From contig NZ_QVLS01000014.1 in the NCBI RefSeq assembly GCF_003417535.1, positions 1 to 64,000 of the forward strand: a stretch of DNA of 64,000 nt, read 5' to 3'. Position 1 is the stretch's first letter; each line of letters begins with the position of its first letter. Source of the DNA: Hydrogenophaga borbori (lineage in GTDB: Bacteria > Pseudomonadota > Gammaproteobacteria > Burkholderiales > Burkholderiaceae_C). The notes under the pieces are model-generated. The model ran no database searches and was not told the origin of the DNA. It worked only from the letters and a program-made list of their open reading frames with translations. The translations under genes were made by a program, and so were the position numbers. Shown piece after piece: positions 1-10,848 of the stretch.

Positions 1-167
1 TTGACCAGCGCCACGCCGTTGCCCGCCGACAGCACCGTGGGCCGCTGGCGGCCCGGCGCGTTCGGGTCGGCCACGATCTGTGACCACGCCGGCCACGGCA
101 ACAAGCCCATGGCCACGGCGGTGGCCAGTGCCCGATGGACGAGCCGCCGCTGGTTGTATCGGTTCAT
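1..167 (-). CDS. TpsA-type filamentous haemagglutinin-like exoprotein, N-terminal fragment (runs off window)
   Basis: Only the first 56 codons are visible, starting at the ATG at 167 and leaving the window at base 1. The protein starts MNRYNQRRLVHRALATAV, a basic n-region and hydrophobic stretch ending near AWSQ, like a signal peptide. It then has QIVADPNAPGRQRPTVL and GNGVALVN, which open the secretion (TPS, haemagglutination-activity) domain of two-partner secretion exoproteins. These proteins are exported by the Sec system and cross the outer membrane through a dedicated TpsB partner, which is encoded 19 bases upstream. Whether this is an adhesin, a haemolysin or a contact-dependent inhibition toxin depends on the missing C-terminus. 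The family call is firm and the function is open. Confidence 0.88.
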   Translation of the reverse strand, partial: MNRYNQRRLVHRALATAVAMGLLPWPAWSQIVADPNAPGRQRPTVLSAGNGVALV

Positions 168-186
168 GTTGATCTCTCCCTGACAC

Positions 187-1902
187 TCAAAAGCCCACGC
201 TCAACTGAAAACCGGCCACGGTCTTGGCCGTGCGGAACCCCTGCGGCTGGTGCAGGGGCGCGCCGATGAAGGCGTCGTAGGACAACACCCCCCACCCACC
301 CCGCAGGCCCAGCACGGCGCCCGCCAGGCGCCGACCGACGAGCCAGACCGCGCTGGGCCCTCCCACGCGCCCCTGGTCCACGCCGGCGTAGAGCTGCTGG
401 CCGCTGTCGCCCAGCAGCAGGCCCAGCTCGTTGCGCCAGACCCAGCCGCGCTCGCCGGTCAGGCTGCTCTCGCCATCAAAACCGCGCACGCTGTAGCGCC
501 CGCCAATGGCGAAGCGGTCCTGCGGGGTGAGCGGTGTGCGTTCGCGTTGCCCGCGCCATTGGCTGCTGAAGTGCAGGCGCGCACCCCACAGGTCGACAGG
601 CTGGGACCAGGCCGCGTCCACGTTCAGCACCTGCAAGCGCGAGGTCCCTTCGCCATAGGCCTGCTCTGGCGCGGGCAGCGCGCCGAATGCGCCGGTGCCG
701 CGCTTGAAGCTGGCACGCAGCTCGAGGCGCGCGCGCCCGAACTGGTGTTGGTGCTCGGCGCCAAACTCCCAGCCGCCCGTGGCGCGGCGCTGCACCTCGA
801 TCTCGGTGTCGTCGATGAAGTTGCGCGACTGGCGTGCGAAGGCCTTCAGCTGCAGCGTGGTCTTGCTCGCCCCGTCGCGGTGCACCAGGCGCGAGAGCGT
901 GATGTCCTGCTGCGCGCCAGAGCCGCTGTAGCGGTAGTCCTGGTACAGACCGGCCACGCTTTGAAAGTAGCTGTAGCGGCTGGCATTGAAGCCCAGGCCC
1001 CAGTAGCCCAGGGGCAGCGAGTAGTGCAGGCTGGCGTTGCGCGTGCCGCGCGCGCCGGGCTCGCCGCCCCCCAGGTCTCGGCCCTGCGTGAGGTAGAACA
1101 GGTCGTTGAGCGTCCACCAATGGTCCGCGCTGAGCGTGGCGCTGGCCTGGTAGCGGCCGGTGGCCCGGGTGCCGCTGTCGTCGAGCGAGAGGCTCAGGCG
1201 CAAGGGCAGGGCCTGCCTCCAGCGGAGGATCAGTTCGCTCTCGGCAGGGCCTTTGCCGGGCACGATCTGGATGTCCGCCTCCACGGTGGGCACGCGGCGC
1301 AGGTTCTCCAGCGCCTGTTCGATGTCGCGCAGATTGAGGATGTCGCCCACGCGGGCTGGCACCGCATTGAGCTGCGTGGCGCGCGGCGAGGTGCCGTCGG
1401 CGAAGCGGATGGCGCTGATGCGACCGGGCAGCAGGCTCAGCCGCAAGCTGCCCTGCGACAGGTCTTGCGGCTCGAGCAGGATGCGCGAGGTGGTGAAGCC
1501 CCGGGCCGTCAGCCGCCGCTGCGCGCGGGCCGCCGCGATCGACACACCCTCGGCGCCCAGGCAGCGGCCAATGGCCGGATCGGCGCCGGCCACCAGGTCC
1601 TGCAGGACAAACTGGAAGCGATCGCTCTCGGCACCGGTCAGCGCGATGTGCCGCACGGCAACGCACGGCGCTTCCTGTTCGGGCCAGCGCAGTGCAGGCA
1701 GCGGACCATCGGGCGTGCCCCACACCTCGGCGCCGCGTTGCAACGCCTCGCGCTGCTGCAGTTGGCGCTCTTCGGCCCGGCGGTGTTCGATGGGCGCGCG
1801 CGCGCCGGCCTCGGCCGCGGTCTGCGCCCCGGCGGGCGCGACAAGCAGGAAGAGCAGCAGGCCACAGGCCTGCATCGGGCGTTGAAGGGTCACGGGGCGC
1901 AA
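187..1902 (-). CDS. TpsB outer-membrane transporter, ShlB/FhaC/HecB family
   Basis: Outer-membrane pore that secretes the partner TpsA protein encoded just downstream. The 571-residue product has a signal peptide (hydrophobic core GLLLFLLVAPAGAQ, about residues 13-26), a periplasmic POTRA region (about 60-230, with VRHIALTGAE near its start) and a C-terminal 16-strand type barrel ending in aromatic LSVGF. The family motif VRGF is at about 472-475. Length is normal for FhaC/ShlB proteins. The start is uncertain: the TTG at 1902 has AAGG eight bases upstream, while GTG at 1893 and ATG at 1875 are alternatives inside the signal peptide. It forms an operon with tpsA. Confidence 0.92.
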   Translation of the reverse strand: MRPVTLQRPMQACGLLLFLLVAPAGAQTAAEAGARAPIEHRRAEERQLQQREALQRGAEVWGTPDGPLPALRWPEQEAPCVAVRHIALTGAESDRFQFVLQDLVAGADPAIGRCLGAEGVSIAAARAQRRLTARGFTTSRILLEPQDLSQGSLRLSLLPGRISAIRFADGTSPRATQLNAVPARVGDILNLRDIEQALENLRRVPTVEADIQIVPGKGPAESELILRWRQALPLRLSLSLDDSGTRATGRYQASATLSADHWWTLNDLFYLTQGRDLGGGEPGARGTRNASLHYSLPLGYWGLGFNASRYSYFQSVAGLYQDYRYSGSGAQQDITLSRLVHRDGASKTTLQLKAFARQSRNFIDDTEIEVQRRATGGWEFGAEHQHQFGRARLELRASFKRGTGAFGALPAPEQAYGEGTSRLQVLNVDAAWSQPVDLWGARLHFSSQWRGQRERTPLTPQDRFAIGGRYSVRGFDGESSLTGERGWVWRNELGLLLGDSGQQLYAGVDQGRVGGPSAVWLVGRRLAGAVLGLRGGWGVLSYDAFIGAPLHQPQGFRTAKTVAGFQLSVGF

Positions 1903-1925
1903 GCGGTCGGCCTTGGAAAAGGCGC

Positions 1926-1953
1926 GAATTACAACCGCGGCGCGCGGTCACAA
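1926..1953 (-). promoter_or_regulatory. Possible promoter of the tpsB-tpsA operon
   Basis: On the minus strand TTGTGA (1948-1953) and TAATTC (1926-1931) are separated by 16 bases, with the TpsB start 24 bases downstream. The match to a sigma-70 promoter is weak in the -10 element. It is listed because the 95-base gap between the converging reading directions of this region holds no gene. Confidence 0.25.
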
Positions 1954-1997
1954 CGGGCGGGGGGTATGCATGGCCGGCCGGCGGCCGGCGCGCTGGT

Positions 1998-3758
1998 TCA
2001 GCGCCCGTCCAGCACCGCCGGCAGCCAGCCGCGCAGGCTGTTGAGGAAGGCCCACTCCCGCACCCGCTCCAGGGCCGACAGCGGCACCACCGCTTCGCGC
2101 AAACGCCCTTCGTCCAAGGCCTGCTGCCGGGCGATGCCCGGCAGCAGGCCGCAGTCCAGCGCCGGCGTGACCCAGCCGTCGTCGAAGCGCAGGGCGATGT
2201 TGCCGCGCGTGCACTCGGTCAGCTCGCCGTCGTCGTTCCACAGCAGCGTGTCGAACACCCCGGGCGCCACGCGTTCGGCCGCTTCGTAGTGCGCGCGGCG
2301 CGTGGTCTTGTGGCGCACGAAGGGCGAATGCGCGGCCGCGAAGGGGTGCTCGGCCAAGCGCAGGCGCACCGGCGTCGGCGTGACGGCCATGGCATGGGCC
2401 GTGGCCCGCACGCGTCCGTCGCGTGGGCAGAGCACGCGCACGCGCCAGGGGCCCGAGGGATGCGCCTCGGCCAGCGCGCGCAAGGCCCGCGACCAGGCCT
2501 CGTCGGTCCAGGCGAAGCCCAAGTGGCGTGCCGAGCCCGCCATGCGCGCTCGGTGGCGCGGCTCATGCCGCCAGCGGCCGTCCTCCAGCAGCAGGGTTTC
2601 CAGCAGCTCGAACGGTTCGGCCGCGCGCACCGCGAAGGCGCCCTTGTGCTGCCATTCGCGCCATTCGGCCCGCGCGCGCGAACCCGCCGTGACGCCGCTG
2701 CCCACGCCCAGGGTCAGGGCACGCTCGCGAACCACCACCGTGCGGATGGCCACGTTGAAGGTGGCGCCGCCGCCCGGCCGCAGCACGCCCACGGCGCCGC
2801 AATACACGCCGCGTGCGCTGGTCTCGTGCTGCACGATGCGGCGCATGGCCTGGCGCTTGGGCGCGCCGGTGACCGAACCGCAAGGGAACAGGGCGCGCAG
2901 CAGCTCCACCAGCGCCACCCCCGGCCGCGTGCGCGCGCGCACGTCGGAGGTCATCTGCCACACCGTGGGCAGCGGGCGGGCGTCGAACAGCGAGGGCACC
3001 GCCACCGAACCGGGTCGCGCGACCCGGGAGAGGTCGTTGCGCAGCAGGTCGACCACCATCACGTTCTCGGCGCGCTCCTTGGGGCAGGCCACCAGGCGCG
3101 CGGCCTGCGCGGCGTCCTCGCGCGGGTCCAGGCCGCGCGGCGCGGTGCCTTTCATGGGCCGCGTCAGCACCTGGTCGCCGTCCCAGTCGAAGAACAGCTC
3201 GGGCGACAGGCTCAGCACCTGCTGCCCGCCGCCGTCGACAAAGGCCGCGTAATCGGCGGGCTGCTCGCGCCGCAGGCGCTCGAACAGATCGAGCGCGTGG
3301 CCTTCGTTCAGCTCGCCGCGCCAGCGCCCGGTGTGGTTCACCTGGTAGACCTCGCCGGCCTCGATGGCCTGCAGCAGGTCCGCCAGCGCGGCGTCGACAT
3401 CCGCGCGGGCGCCGGGCGCATCGGTCCAGCGCGCGCGCACGGCGGGTGGGTCGCGCGGCGGGTCGGTGTCCATCGACAGCGGGGCATCGTGCACGCCGAA
3501 CCAGGCCAATGACCCCTCGGGCGCGTGCGTGGGCAGGGCGGGGTCGAACGCGCCCGCGGCCTCGTAGGCCAGCCAGCCCACCACCCAGGCGCCCTGCCGC
3601 GCGGCGGCCTGCGCGGCCTCGATCACCGGCACGACCTCGGACAGCGCCGCGGCCCGCAGCACGGCGCGCGGCGCGCCGAAGTCCAGCCGCAGCGCGGCGT
3701 GCGACGCCAGACCGCTCGCCGCGAAGGCGAGCCGGGCGTGCACGCCCCCGGCGCTCAC
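1998..3758 (-). CDS. pabBC: Fused aminodeoxychorismate synthase component I and aminodeoxychorismate lyase (PabB-PabC)
   Basis: Makes 4-aminobenzoate for folate: the N-terminal half converts chorismate and ammonia to aminodeoxychorismate, and the C-terminal half eliminates pyruvate. The 586-residue product has a chorismate-binding PabB domain up to about residue 345, with the characteristic [12 protein letters not shown], and a PLP-dependent fold-type IV lyase domain after it. The lyase domain has [10 protein letters not shown], which carries the PLP lysine, ECTRGNIAL and [12 protein letters not shown]. The start is GTG at 3758, whose last bases overlap the nadA stop (GTGA). Fused PabB-PabC proteins are known in Burkholderiales. 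The separate glutamine amidotransferase PabA is not in this window. Confidence 0.9.
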   Translation of the reverse strand: MSAGGVHARLAFAASGLASHAALRLDFGAPRAVLRAAALSEVVPVIEAAQAAARQGAWVVGWLAYEAAGAFDPALPTHAPEGSLAWFGVHDAPLSMDTDPPRDPPAVRARWTDAPGARADVDAALADLLQAIEAGEVYQVNHTGRWRGELNEGHALDLFERLRREQPADYAAFVDGGGQQVLSLSPELFFDWDGDQVLTRPMKGTAPRGLDPREDAAQAARLVACPKERAENVMVVDLLRNDLSRVARPGSVAVPSLFDARPLPTVWQMTSDVRARTRPGVALVELLRALFPCGSVTGAPKRQAMRRIVQHETSARGVYCGAVGVLRPGGGATFNVAIRTVVVRERALTLGVGSGVTAGSRARAEWREWQHKGAFAVRAAEPFELLETLLLEDGRWRHEPRHRARMAGSARHLGFAWTDEAWSRALRALAEAHPSGPWRVRVLCPRDGRVRATAHAMAVTPTPVRLRLAEHPFAAAHSPFVRHKTTRRAHYEAAERVAPGVFDTLLWNDDGELTECTRGNIALRFDDGWVTPALDCGLLPGIARQQALDEGRLREAVVPLSALERVREWAFLNSLRGWLPAVLDGR

Positions 3759-4858
3759 GCCGCGCCGATGTTCGGCACCAGCGCGCCCGCGTCCTGGCCC
3801 GCCTTGTGCGCGGCGGTGAAGGCCAGCATGCGGTCGATGGGCAGGCGCGCGCGCGGGATCAGCCCGGGGTCCACGTGGATCTGGTTGAGACCCTTTTCCA
3901 GCACCTGGGCCACGCCCGCCAGCCCGTTCATGGCCATCCAGGGGCAGTGCGCGCAGCTCTTGCAGGTGGCGCTGTTGCCGGCCGTGGGCGCCTCGATGAA
4001 GACCTTGCCCGGGTTCTGCTGGCGCAGCATGTGCATCATGCCCTTGTCGGTGGCGACGATGAACTCGGGCGCGTCCAGTTCCTTGGCGGCCTTGAGGATG
4101 GCCGAGGTGGAACCCACCGCGTCGGCCAGCGCGATCACGTCGGCCGGGCTCTCGGGGTGCACCAGCACCTTGGCCTGCGGGTGCTCCTGCTTGAGCGCCG
4201 CCAGCTCGAAGGCCTTGAACTCGTCGTGCACGATGCACGAGCCGTTCCACATCAGCATGTCGGCGCCGGTCTCGCGCTGGATGTAGCCGCCCAGGTGCTT
4301 GTCGGGCGCCCAGAGGATCTTGTGGCCCTTGTCTTTCAGCGCGCGCACGATGTCCAGCGCGCAGCTGCTGGTGACCAGCCAGTCGGCGCGCGCCTTCACC
4401 GCCGCGCTGGTGTTGGCGTAGACCACCACGGTGCGGTCGGGGTGCGCGTCGCAGAAGGCGCTGAACTCATCGATCGGGCAGCCGAGGTCCAGCGAGCAGT
4501 TGGCGTCCAGGTCGGGCATGAGCACGGTCTTCTCCGGGCTCAGGATCTTGGCTGTCTCGCCCATGAAGCGCACGCCCGAGACCACCAGCGTGGTGGCCGG
4601 GTGGTCGCGCCCGAAACGCGCCATCTCCAGCGAATCGCTCACGATGCCGCCGGTGGCGATGGCCAGATCCTGCAGGTCGGGGTGCACGTAGTAGTGCGAG
4701 ACCATGACCGCGTTGCGCTCCTTCAGCAGGCGCTTGATGCGCTCCATGAGCTCGGCGCGCTGCTTCGGCCCGGGCTCCACCGGCACGCGCGCCCAGGCGT
4801 GCTGCGTGGGGCAGGCGGGTTGTTCGTATTCGACGTCGATGATGGCTTCGTTGCTCAT
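3755..4858 (-). CDS. nadA: Quinolinate synthase A
   Basis: Condenses iminoaspartate with dihydroxyacetone phosphate to quinolinate in de novo NAD synthesis, using a [4Fe-4S] cluster. The 367-residue product starts [17 protein letters not shown] and shows the family motifs [22 protein letters not shown] and the cysteine-rich segment [11 protein letters not shown]. Cluster cysteines are also seen around [11 protein letters not shown]. It lies 11 bases downstream of nadC, so the two are co-transcribed, and its stop overlaps the pabBC start. The partner L-aspartate oxidase NadB, or an aspartate dehydrogenase, is not present here. Confidence 0.96.
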   Translation of the reverse strand: MSNEAIIDVEYEQPACPTQHAWARVPVEPGPKQRAELMERIKRLLKERNAVMVSHYYVHPDLQDLAIATGGIVSDSLEMARFGRDHPATTLVVSGVRFMGETAKILSPEKTVLMPDLDANCSLDLGCPIDEFSAFCDAHPDRTVVVYANTSAAVKARADWLVTSSCALDIVRALKDKGHKILWAPDKHLGGYIQRETGADMLMWNGSCIVHDEFKAFELAALKQEHPQAKVLVHPESPADVIALADAVGSTSAILKAAKELDAPEFIVATDKGMMHMLRQQNPGKVFIEAPTAGNSATCKSCAHCPWMAMNGLAGVAQVLEKGLNQIHVDPGLIPRARLPIDRMLAFTAAHKAGQDAGALVPNIGAA

Positions 4859-4869
4859 GCCAGTCCTCC

Positions 4870-5733
4870 TCACAGCGCCTCGAAGCGCATGGAAAAGTCG
4901 ATCGCCTTGACGTCCTTCGTCAGGGCCCCGATGGAGATGCGGTCGACACCTGTTTCTGCAAGCGCCCGCACGGTGGACAGGTTCACGCCGCCCGAGATCT
5001 CCAGGATGGCGCGGCCGGCGTTGCGGCGCACGGCCTCGCGCAGCGTGGGCAGGTCCATGTTGTCCAGCAGCACCATGGTGGCGCCGCAGGCCAGGGCCTC
5101 GTCGAGCTGCGCCAGCGTCTCGACCTCGATCTCGACGAAGCGCGCGGCCGGCGCGGTGTCGCGCACGCGCTGCAGCACCGCGGCCACGCCGCCCGCGGCG
5201 GCGATGTGGTTCTCCTTGATCAGCACGGCGTCGAACAGGCCGATGCGGTGGTTCACGCCACCGCCGGTGGTCACGGCGATCTTCTGCGCCAGCCGCAGGC
5301 CCGGCAGGGTCTTGCGCGTGTCGACGATGGCCGCGCGGGTGCCGGCCACGGCCGCCACATAGGAGGCCGTCTGCGTGGCCACGGCCGACAGCAGTTGCAG
5401 GAAGTTCAGCGCCGTGCGCTCGGCCGTCAGCAGCGGCTGCGCGCGGCCTTCGATGCTGAGCACGGTCTGGTCGGGCTCGCAGCGCGCGCCCTCGGCCACG
5501 TGCCAGGTGAGCGTGGCCTGGGGGTCGAGCGCATGCACGGCGGCGGCGACCCAGGGCGTGCCGCACAACACGGCGCTCTCGCGCGCGATCACGCGGGCGC
5601 GGGCCGGGCGTGAGGCGTCGACCAGCGCGGCGGTGAGGTCACCCGTGGCCACGTCTTCGGCCAGGGCGCGCGCGACGTCCTGCGCGGCCAGCGCGGCGAT
5701 GTCGGCGGAGGTGTAGTCGCTGAGGTGTTTCAT
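4870..5733 (-). CDS. nadC: Nicotinate-nucleotide pyrophosphorylase (carboxylating)
   Basis: Converts quinolinate and PRPP to nicotinate mononucleotide, the step after NadA. The 287-residue product has DLTAALVD, the [17 protein letters not shown] core, [20 protein letters not shown] and a C-terminal [11 protein letters not shown] barrel segment, all typical. The start is the ATG at 5733 ([11 protein letters not shown]). An in-frame ATG at 5820 would add 29 residues with no family similarity and would lie inside the panB promoter region. It is the first gene of nadC-nadA-pabBC, diverging from panBC. Confidence 0.96.
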   Translation of the reverse strand: MKHLSDYTSADIAALAAQDVARALAEDVATGDLTAALVDASRPARARVIARESAVLCGTPWVAAAVHALDPQATLTWHVAEGARCEPDQTVLSIEGRAQPLLTAERTALNFLQLLSAVATQTASYVAAVAGTRAAIVDTRKTLPGLRLAQKIAVTTGGGVNHRIGLFDAVLIKENHIAAAGGVAAVLQRVRDTAPAARFVEIEVETLAQLDEALACGATMVLLDNMDLPTLREAVRRNAGRAILEISGGVNLSTVRALAETGVDRISIGALTKDVKAIDFSMRFEAL

Positions 5734-5807
5734 CGTGGGGAAAAGGCCGGTGAAAGGGCCGCCGGAAAGACCGTCCGGCGGGCACGCATCCGAATGGTGC
5801 AATGCAC

Positions 5808-5813
5808 TATAGT
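5808..5813 (+). promoter_or_regulatory. Candidate -10 element for panBC
   Basis: TATAGT occurs 42 bases upstream of the panB start in the 122-base divergent region between nadC and panB. It is part of the palindrome ACTATAGT, so a -10 could be read on either strand. No good -35 is seen at the right spacing, which leaves the strand and strength uncertain. Confidence 0.3.
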
Positions 5814-5855
5814 CCCGCATTCTCGTTCACCGCCTGGCCCGCGCCGGACCACGAC

Positions 5856-7584
<1,729 letters not shown>

Positions 7585-7599
7585 GGCGCCGACCCGGCC

Positions 7600-8622
7600 T
7601 CAGAGGCCTTCGGCCTTGGGGTCACGCCCCATGAGCGCGGCCACCGCCTCATCGGGCCGCAGCCGGCCTTCGAGCAGGGCCACCACCGCGTCGGTGATGG
7701 GCATGTCCACGCCCAGCCGCTGGGCGCGCTGCGACACGGTGCGCGCGCTGTACACGCCCTCCGCCACGTGGCCCAGCGAGGCCACCGCCTGCTCCAGCGT
7801 TTGGCCCTTGGCCAGGAGCCGCCCCACCTGCCGGTTGCGCGACAGGTCACCCGTGGCCGTGAGCACCAGGTCGCCCAGGCCGGACAGCCCCATGAAGGTC
7901 TCGGCGCGCGCGCCCAGGGCCAGGCCCAGGCGGGTCATCTCGGCCAGGCCGCGCGTGATGAGCGCGGCGCGCGCGTTCAGGCCCAGGTTCAGGCCGTCGC
8001 ACAGGCCGGTGGCGATGGCCAGCACGTTCTTCACCGCGCCGCCGACTTCCACGCCGGCCACGTCGTCGTTGGCGTAGATCCGCAGCGTCGGCCCATGGAA
8101 GGCGTTGACCAGGGCCTCGCGCACGTCGGCGCGCGCGCTGGCGGCCACCAGCGCCGTGGGCTGGCCGCGCGCCACCTCCTGCGCGAAGCTGGGGCCGCTG
8201 AGCACCCCGGTGGGCAGGTCTGGCGCCACGGCGGCGGCAATCTCATGGCCCAGCAGGCCCGCCTGGTCGGCCGAGGCCGCGCGCTCGAAGCCCTTGCAGA
8301 GCCAGGCCACGGGCACGGCCAGGCCGCGCAGTTCCTGCAGCCAGCCGCGCAGCGCGGCCATGGGCGTGGCCACGATGACCAGGTCGGCCTCGGCCAGCAG
8401 GGGCGCGGCCTCGCCTGAGGCCACGCACAGGCCCTCGGGCAGGGCCAGACCGGGCAGGTAGCGCTGGTTCTCGCGCTGGCGGTCGATGGCGATGGCCTGC
8501 GCCGGGTCGCGCGCCCACAGGCTCACGCGGGTGGCGCCGAGCCGCGCGCCCGCGATGGCCAGCGCCGTGCCCCAGGCGCCGGCGCCCAGCACCACGGTGC
8601 GCGGCGGTGCGGCGTGCGTCAT
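7600..8622 (-). CDS. gpsA: NAD(P)H-dependent glycerol-3-phosphate dehydrogenase
   Basis: Reduces dihydroxyacetone phosphate to sn-glycerol-3-phosphate for phospholipid synthesis. The 340-residue product opens with the Rossmann motif [10 protein letters not shown] (about 13-22) and has the substrate-loop motifs [12 protein letters not shown] and [15 protein letters not shown] with the catalytic lysine, then [17 protein letters not shown]. Length is normal. It is 10 bases downstream of secB, an arrangement common in proteobacteria. Its 3' end converges on panC. Confidence 0.96.
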   Translation of the reverse strand: MTHAAPPRTVVLGAGAWGTALAIAGARLGATRVSLWARDPAQAIAIDRQRENQRYLPGLALPEGLCVASGEAAPLLAEADLVIVATPMAALRGWLQELRGLAVPVAWLCKGFERAASADQAGLLGHEIAAAVAPDLPTGVLSGPSFAQEVARGQPTALVAASARADVREALVNAFHGPTLRIYANDDVAGVEVGGAVKNVLAIATGLCDGLNLGLNARAALITRGLAEMTRLGLALGARAETFMGLSGLGDLVLTATGDLSRNRQVGRLLAKGQTLEQAVASLGHVAEGVYSARTVSQRAQRLGVDMPITDAVVALLEGRLRPDEAVAALMGRDPKAEGL

Positions 8623-8632
8623 GCGCGGGAGA

Positions 8633-9091
8633 TCAGGTGATGATGCGCGGCGCCTCGGCCGTGTCCTGACCCGCCTGCTGCTGCTCGTACATGGCCTGGA
8701 AGTTGATCTCGGCCAGGTGCACGGGCGGGAAGCCGGCGCGCTGGATCACGTCGGCCACGTTGCCGCGCAGGTAGGGGTAGACGATCTGCGGGCAGGCGAT
8801 GCCCATGATCGGGCCCATCTGCTCTTCGGGCAGGTTGCGGATCTCGAAGATGCCGGCCTGCTTGCATTCCACCAGAAACACCGTCTTGTCCTTGATCTTG
8901 GTGGTGACGGTGGCCGTCACGCGCACCTCGAACACGCCCTCGGCCACGGGCTGGGCATCCACGCCGAGCTGGATGTCCACCGTGGGCTGCTCCTGCTCGA
9001 GCAGAATGGCCGGCGAGTTGGGCTGCTCCAGCGAGGCTTCCTTGAGGTAGATGCGCTGGATCTGGAAAACGGGCGTGTCGGTGTCGGCCAT
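8633..9091 (-). CDS. secB: Protein-export chaperone SecB
   Basis: Homotetrameric cytoplasmic chaperone that keeps preproteins unfolded and hands them to SecA. The 152-residue product has the conserved [19 protein letters not shown] opening, the acidic and hydrophobic substrate-groove segments, and [25 protein letters not shown] split across two strands. The length matches the family. Its ATG is only 25 bases after the end of an intrinsic terminator-like hairpin, so its expression from the upstream operon may be attenuated. The ribosome-binding site is weak. Confidence 0.96.
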   Translation of the reverse strand: MADTDTPVFQIQRIYLKEASLEQPNSPAILLEQEQPTVDIQLGVDAQPVAEGVFEVRVTATVTTKIKDKTVFLVECKQAGIFEIRNLPEEQMGPIMGIACPQIVYPYLRGNVADVIQRAGFPPVHLAEINFQAMYEQQQAGQDTAEAPRIIT

Positions 9092-9115
9092 GGTGCGTCT
9101 CGGGTGTCGGGAATG

Positions 9116-9147
9116 AAAAAGCCCGCCGGGGAAGTCCCTCAGCGGGC
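9116..9147 (-). terminator. Intrinsic terminator or attenuator between grxC and secB
   Basis: On the minus strand GCCCGC and GCGGGC form a stem around a 15-base loop that can extend by an inner GGGA/TCCC pairing. The hairpin is followed at once by TTTTT, the signature of a rho-independent terminator. It lies downstream of grxC and immediately upstream of secB. Confidence 0.7.
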
Positions 9148-9187
9148 ACAGCGACGGATTATGTCAGCCGCGAATGGCGGCCGCCCG

Positions 9188-9448
9188 TCAGGCGGCCTGC
9201 AGCAGCGGGGCCAGGCCGCCGCGCGCGTCCAGCGCGTGCAGGTCGTCGCAGCCCCCCACGTGGGTGTCGCCGATGAAGATTTGCGGCACGCTGGTGCGCC
9301 CCGCCCGTTCCGCCATGCGGGCGCGCAGTTCGGGCTGGCCATCGACCACGATCTCTTCGTAGTCCGTCACGCCGCGGGCCTGAAGCAGCGCCTTGGCGCG
9401 GTGGCAGTAGGGGCAGTAGTCGCTGGAGTAGATGGTGACCTTGGGCAT
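9188..9448 (-). CDS. grxC: Glutaredoxin 3
   Basis: Small dithiol glutaredoxin that reduces protein disulfides and glutathionylated proteins with glutathione. The 86-residue product starts MPKVTIYSSDYCPYCHRAK, with the CPYC redox site at about residues 12-15. It has the TSVPQIFIG segment with the cis-proline and GGCDDLHAL at the glutathione site. The ATG at 9448 gives the usual family length; an upstream in-frame extension to 9529 lacks similarity. It sits between the rhodanese gene and secB. Confidence 0.95.
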   Translation of the reverse strand: MPKVTIYSSDYCPYCHRAKALLQARGVTDYEEIVVDGQPELRARMAERAGRTSVPQIFIGDTHVGGCDDLHALDARGGLAPLLQAA

Positions 9449-9479
9449 GCGGGTGCTCGGCGAGGCAAAACCCAGATGA

Positions 9480-9890
9480 TCAGGCTTTCTCGCTCGGCAG
9501 GCCGGCGGTGCGCCAGGCACCCATGCCACCCGTCAGGGATTGCGGATTCTCGTAGCCCAGCTTCTTGGCCACCGCCACGGCCCGGTTGGCGCGCGCGCCG
9601 GTCGGACAGACGAAGATCAGCGGCAGGGCCTTGTTCTTGACGGCGCCGGGCAGCTTGGCCTCCAGCTCGTCCAGCGGCAGGTGCCGGGCGCCGACGATGT
9701 GTCCCTCGGCGAATTCCTTGGCGTCGGAGACGTCGATCACGACCGCCTTCTGGCGGTTCATCAGCGTCACGGCGTCGGCGGCGTTGAGGGTGCCGGTGCG
9801 TCCGCCGGCCTTGACGGCCGGCCACACCAGCAGGGCGCCCGACACGAAGGCCACGGCGATCAGGACCCAGTTCTCGATGAAGAAGCTCAC
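9480..9890 (-). CDS. Membrane-anchored single-domain rhodanese-like protein
   Basis: Probable thiosulfate/persulfide sulfurtransferase or sulfur carrier. The 136-residue product has one N-terminal membrane segment (about 7-24, VLIAVAFVSGALLVW) and then one rhodanese domain with DVSDAKEFAEGHIVGARHLP and the active-site loop FVCPTGARAN. The catalytic Cys of that loop is present. It is the promoter-proximal gene of rhodanese-grxC-secB-gpsA, an order widely seen in proteobacteria, and diverges from gpmA. The exact sulfur substrate is unknown. Confidence 0.9.
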   Translation of the reverse strand: MSFFIENWVLIAVAFVSGALLVWPAVKAGGRTGTLNAADAVTLMNRQKAVVIDVSDAKEFAEGHIVGARHLPLDELEAKLPGAVKNKALPLIFVCPTGARANRAVAVAKKLGYENPQSLTGGMGAWRTAGLPSEKA

Positions 9891-9972
9891 GGTGTTACCT
9901 TGGTGGGAAAGGCCGCGATTCTAAAATGCGCGGTTTCCGATCCTTCCGGCGCCCGGCGCCCCACACTCCGCC

Positions 9973-10716
9973 ATGCACAAGCTCGTCCTGATCCGCCACG
10001 GCGAATCCACCTGGAACCTCGAAAACCGCTTCACCGGCTGGACCGACGTGGACCTCACGCCCACCGGGGTGTCGCAGGCCCTGTCGGCGGGGCAACTGCT
10101 CAAGGCGGAGGGCTACGACTTCGACATCGCCTACACCAGCGTGCTCAAGCGGGCCATCCACACGCTCTGGCACGTGCTCGACGCCATGGACCGCACCTGG
10201 CTGCCGGTGGTCAAGAACTGGCGCCTGAACGAACGCCACTACGGCGCCCTGCAGGGCCTGAACAAGGCCGACATGGCCGCCCAGTACGGGGACGAGCAGG
10301 TGCTGGTCTGGCGCCGCAGCTACGACACGCCGCCGCCCGCCCTGGAACCCAGCGACCCGCGCAGCGAGCGCAGCGACCGCCGCTACGCCCGCCTCAAGCC
10401 CGAGGACGTGCCGCTGACGGAATGCCTGAAGGACACCGTGGCGCGCGTCATCCCGTTCTGGAACGAGGCGCTCGCGCCGGCCATCCAGTCGGGCAAGCGC
10501 GTCGTGGTGGCGGCGCACGGCAACAGCATCCGCGCCCTGGTGAAATACCTCGACGGCATCTCCGACGCCGAGATCGTCGGCCTGAACATCCCCAATGGCA
10601 TCCCGCTGGTCTACGAGCTCGACGAGCAGCTTAAGCCGGTCCGCCGCTACTACCTGGGCGACGCCGAAGCGGCCGCCAAGGCCGCCGCCGCCGTGGCGGC
10701 TCAGGGCAAGGCCTGA
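9973..10716 (+). CDS. gpmA: 2,3-bisphosphoglycerate-dependent phosphoglycerate mutase
   Basis: Interconverts 3- and 2-phosphoglycerate in glycolysis and gluconeogenesis. The 247-residue product begins [23 protein letters not shown] split over the phosphohistidine site (RHGE, His at 9). It contains [34 protein letters not shown] and the second catalytic histidine in [14 protein letters not shown]. Length is as expected. It diverges from the rhodanese-grxC operon across 82 bases and is followed by the S41 protease gene. Confidence 0.97.
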   Translation: MHKLVLIRHGESTWNLENRFTGWTDVDLTPTGVSQALSAGQLLKAEGYDFDIAYTSVLKRAIHTLWHVLDAMDRTWLPVVKNWRLNERHYGALQGLNKADMAAQYGDEQVLVWRRSYDTPPPALEPSDPRSERSDRRYARLKPEDVPLTECLKDTVARVIPFWNEALAPAIQSGKRVVVAAHGNSIRALVKYLDGISDAEIVGLNIPNGIPLVYELDEQLKPVRRYYLGDAEAAAKAAAAVAAQGKA

Positions 10717-10848
10717 GCCCCTGCGCCCGCCTGGACGGGCGAAACCGCCGCCGGCCGGTGGGGAACCCCGACGAGGCCACATTCTCCAAGGTGTATATTG
10801 GCCCGCAGGGCCAAGGGCCCTTGTTGGGCAGATTGCAAAGGTGATTCC

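Noticed and set aside
250..2289. Long plus-strand frames (for example 250-2289 and 1692-3512) opposite tpsB and pabBC
   Set aside because: They are antisense to genes with clear motifs, have Ala/Arg/Gly/His-biased translations typical of GC-rich shadow frames, and show no recognisable domain.
7585..7620. Terminator between panC and gpsA
   Set aside because: Only a short GGCCTC/GAGGCC pairing is seen, without a T-run; too weak to call.
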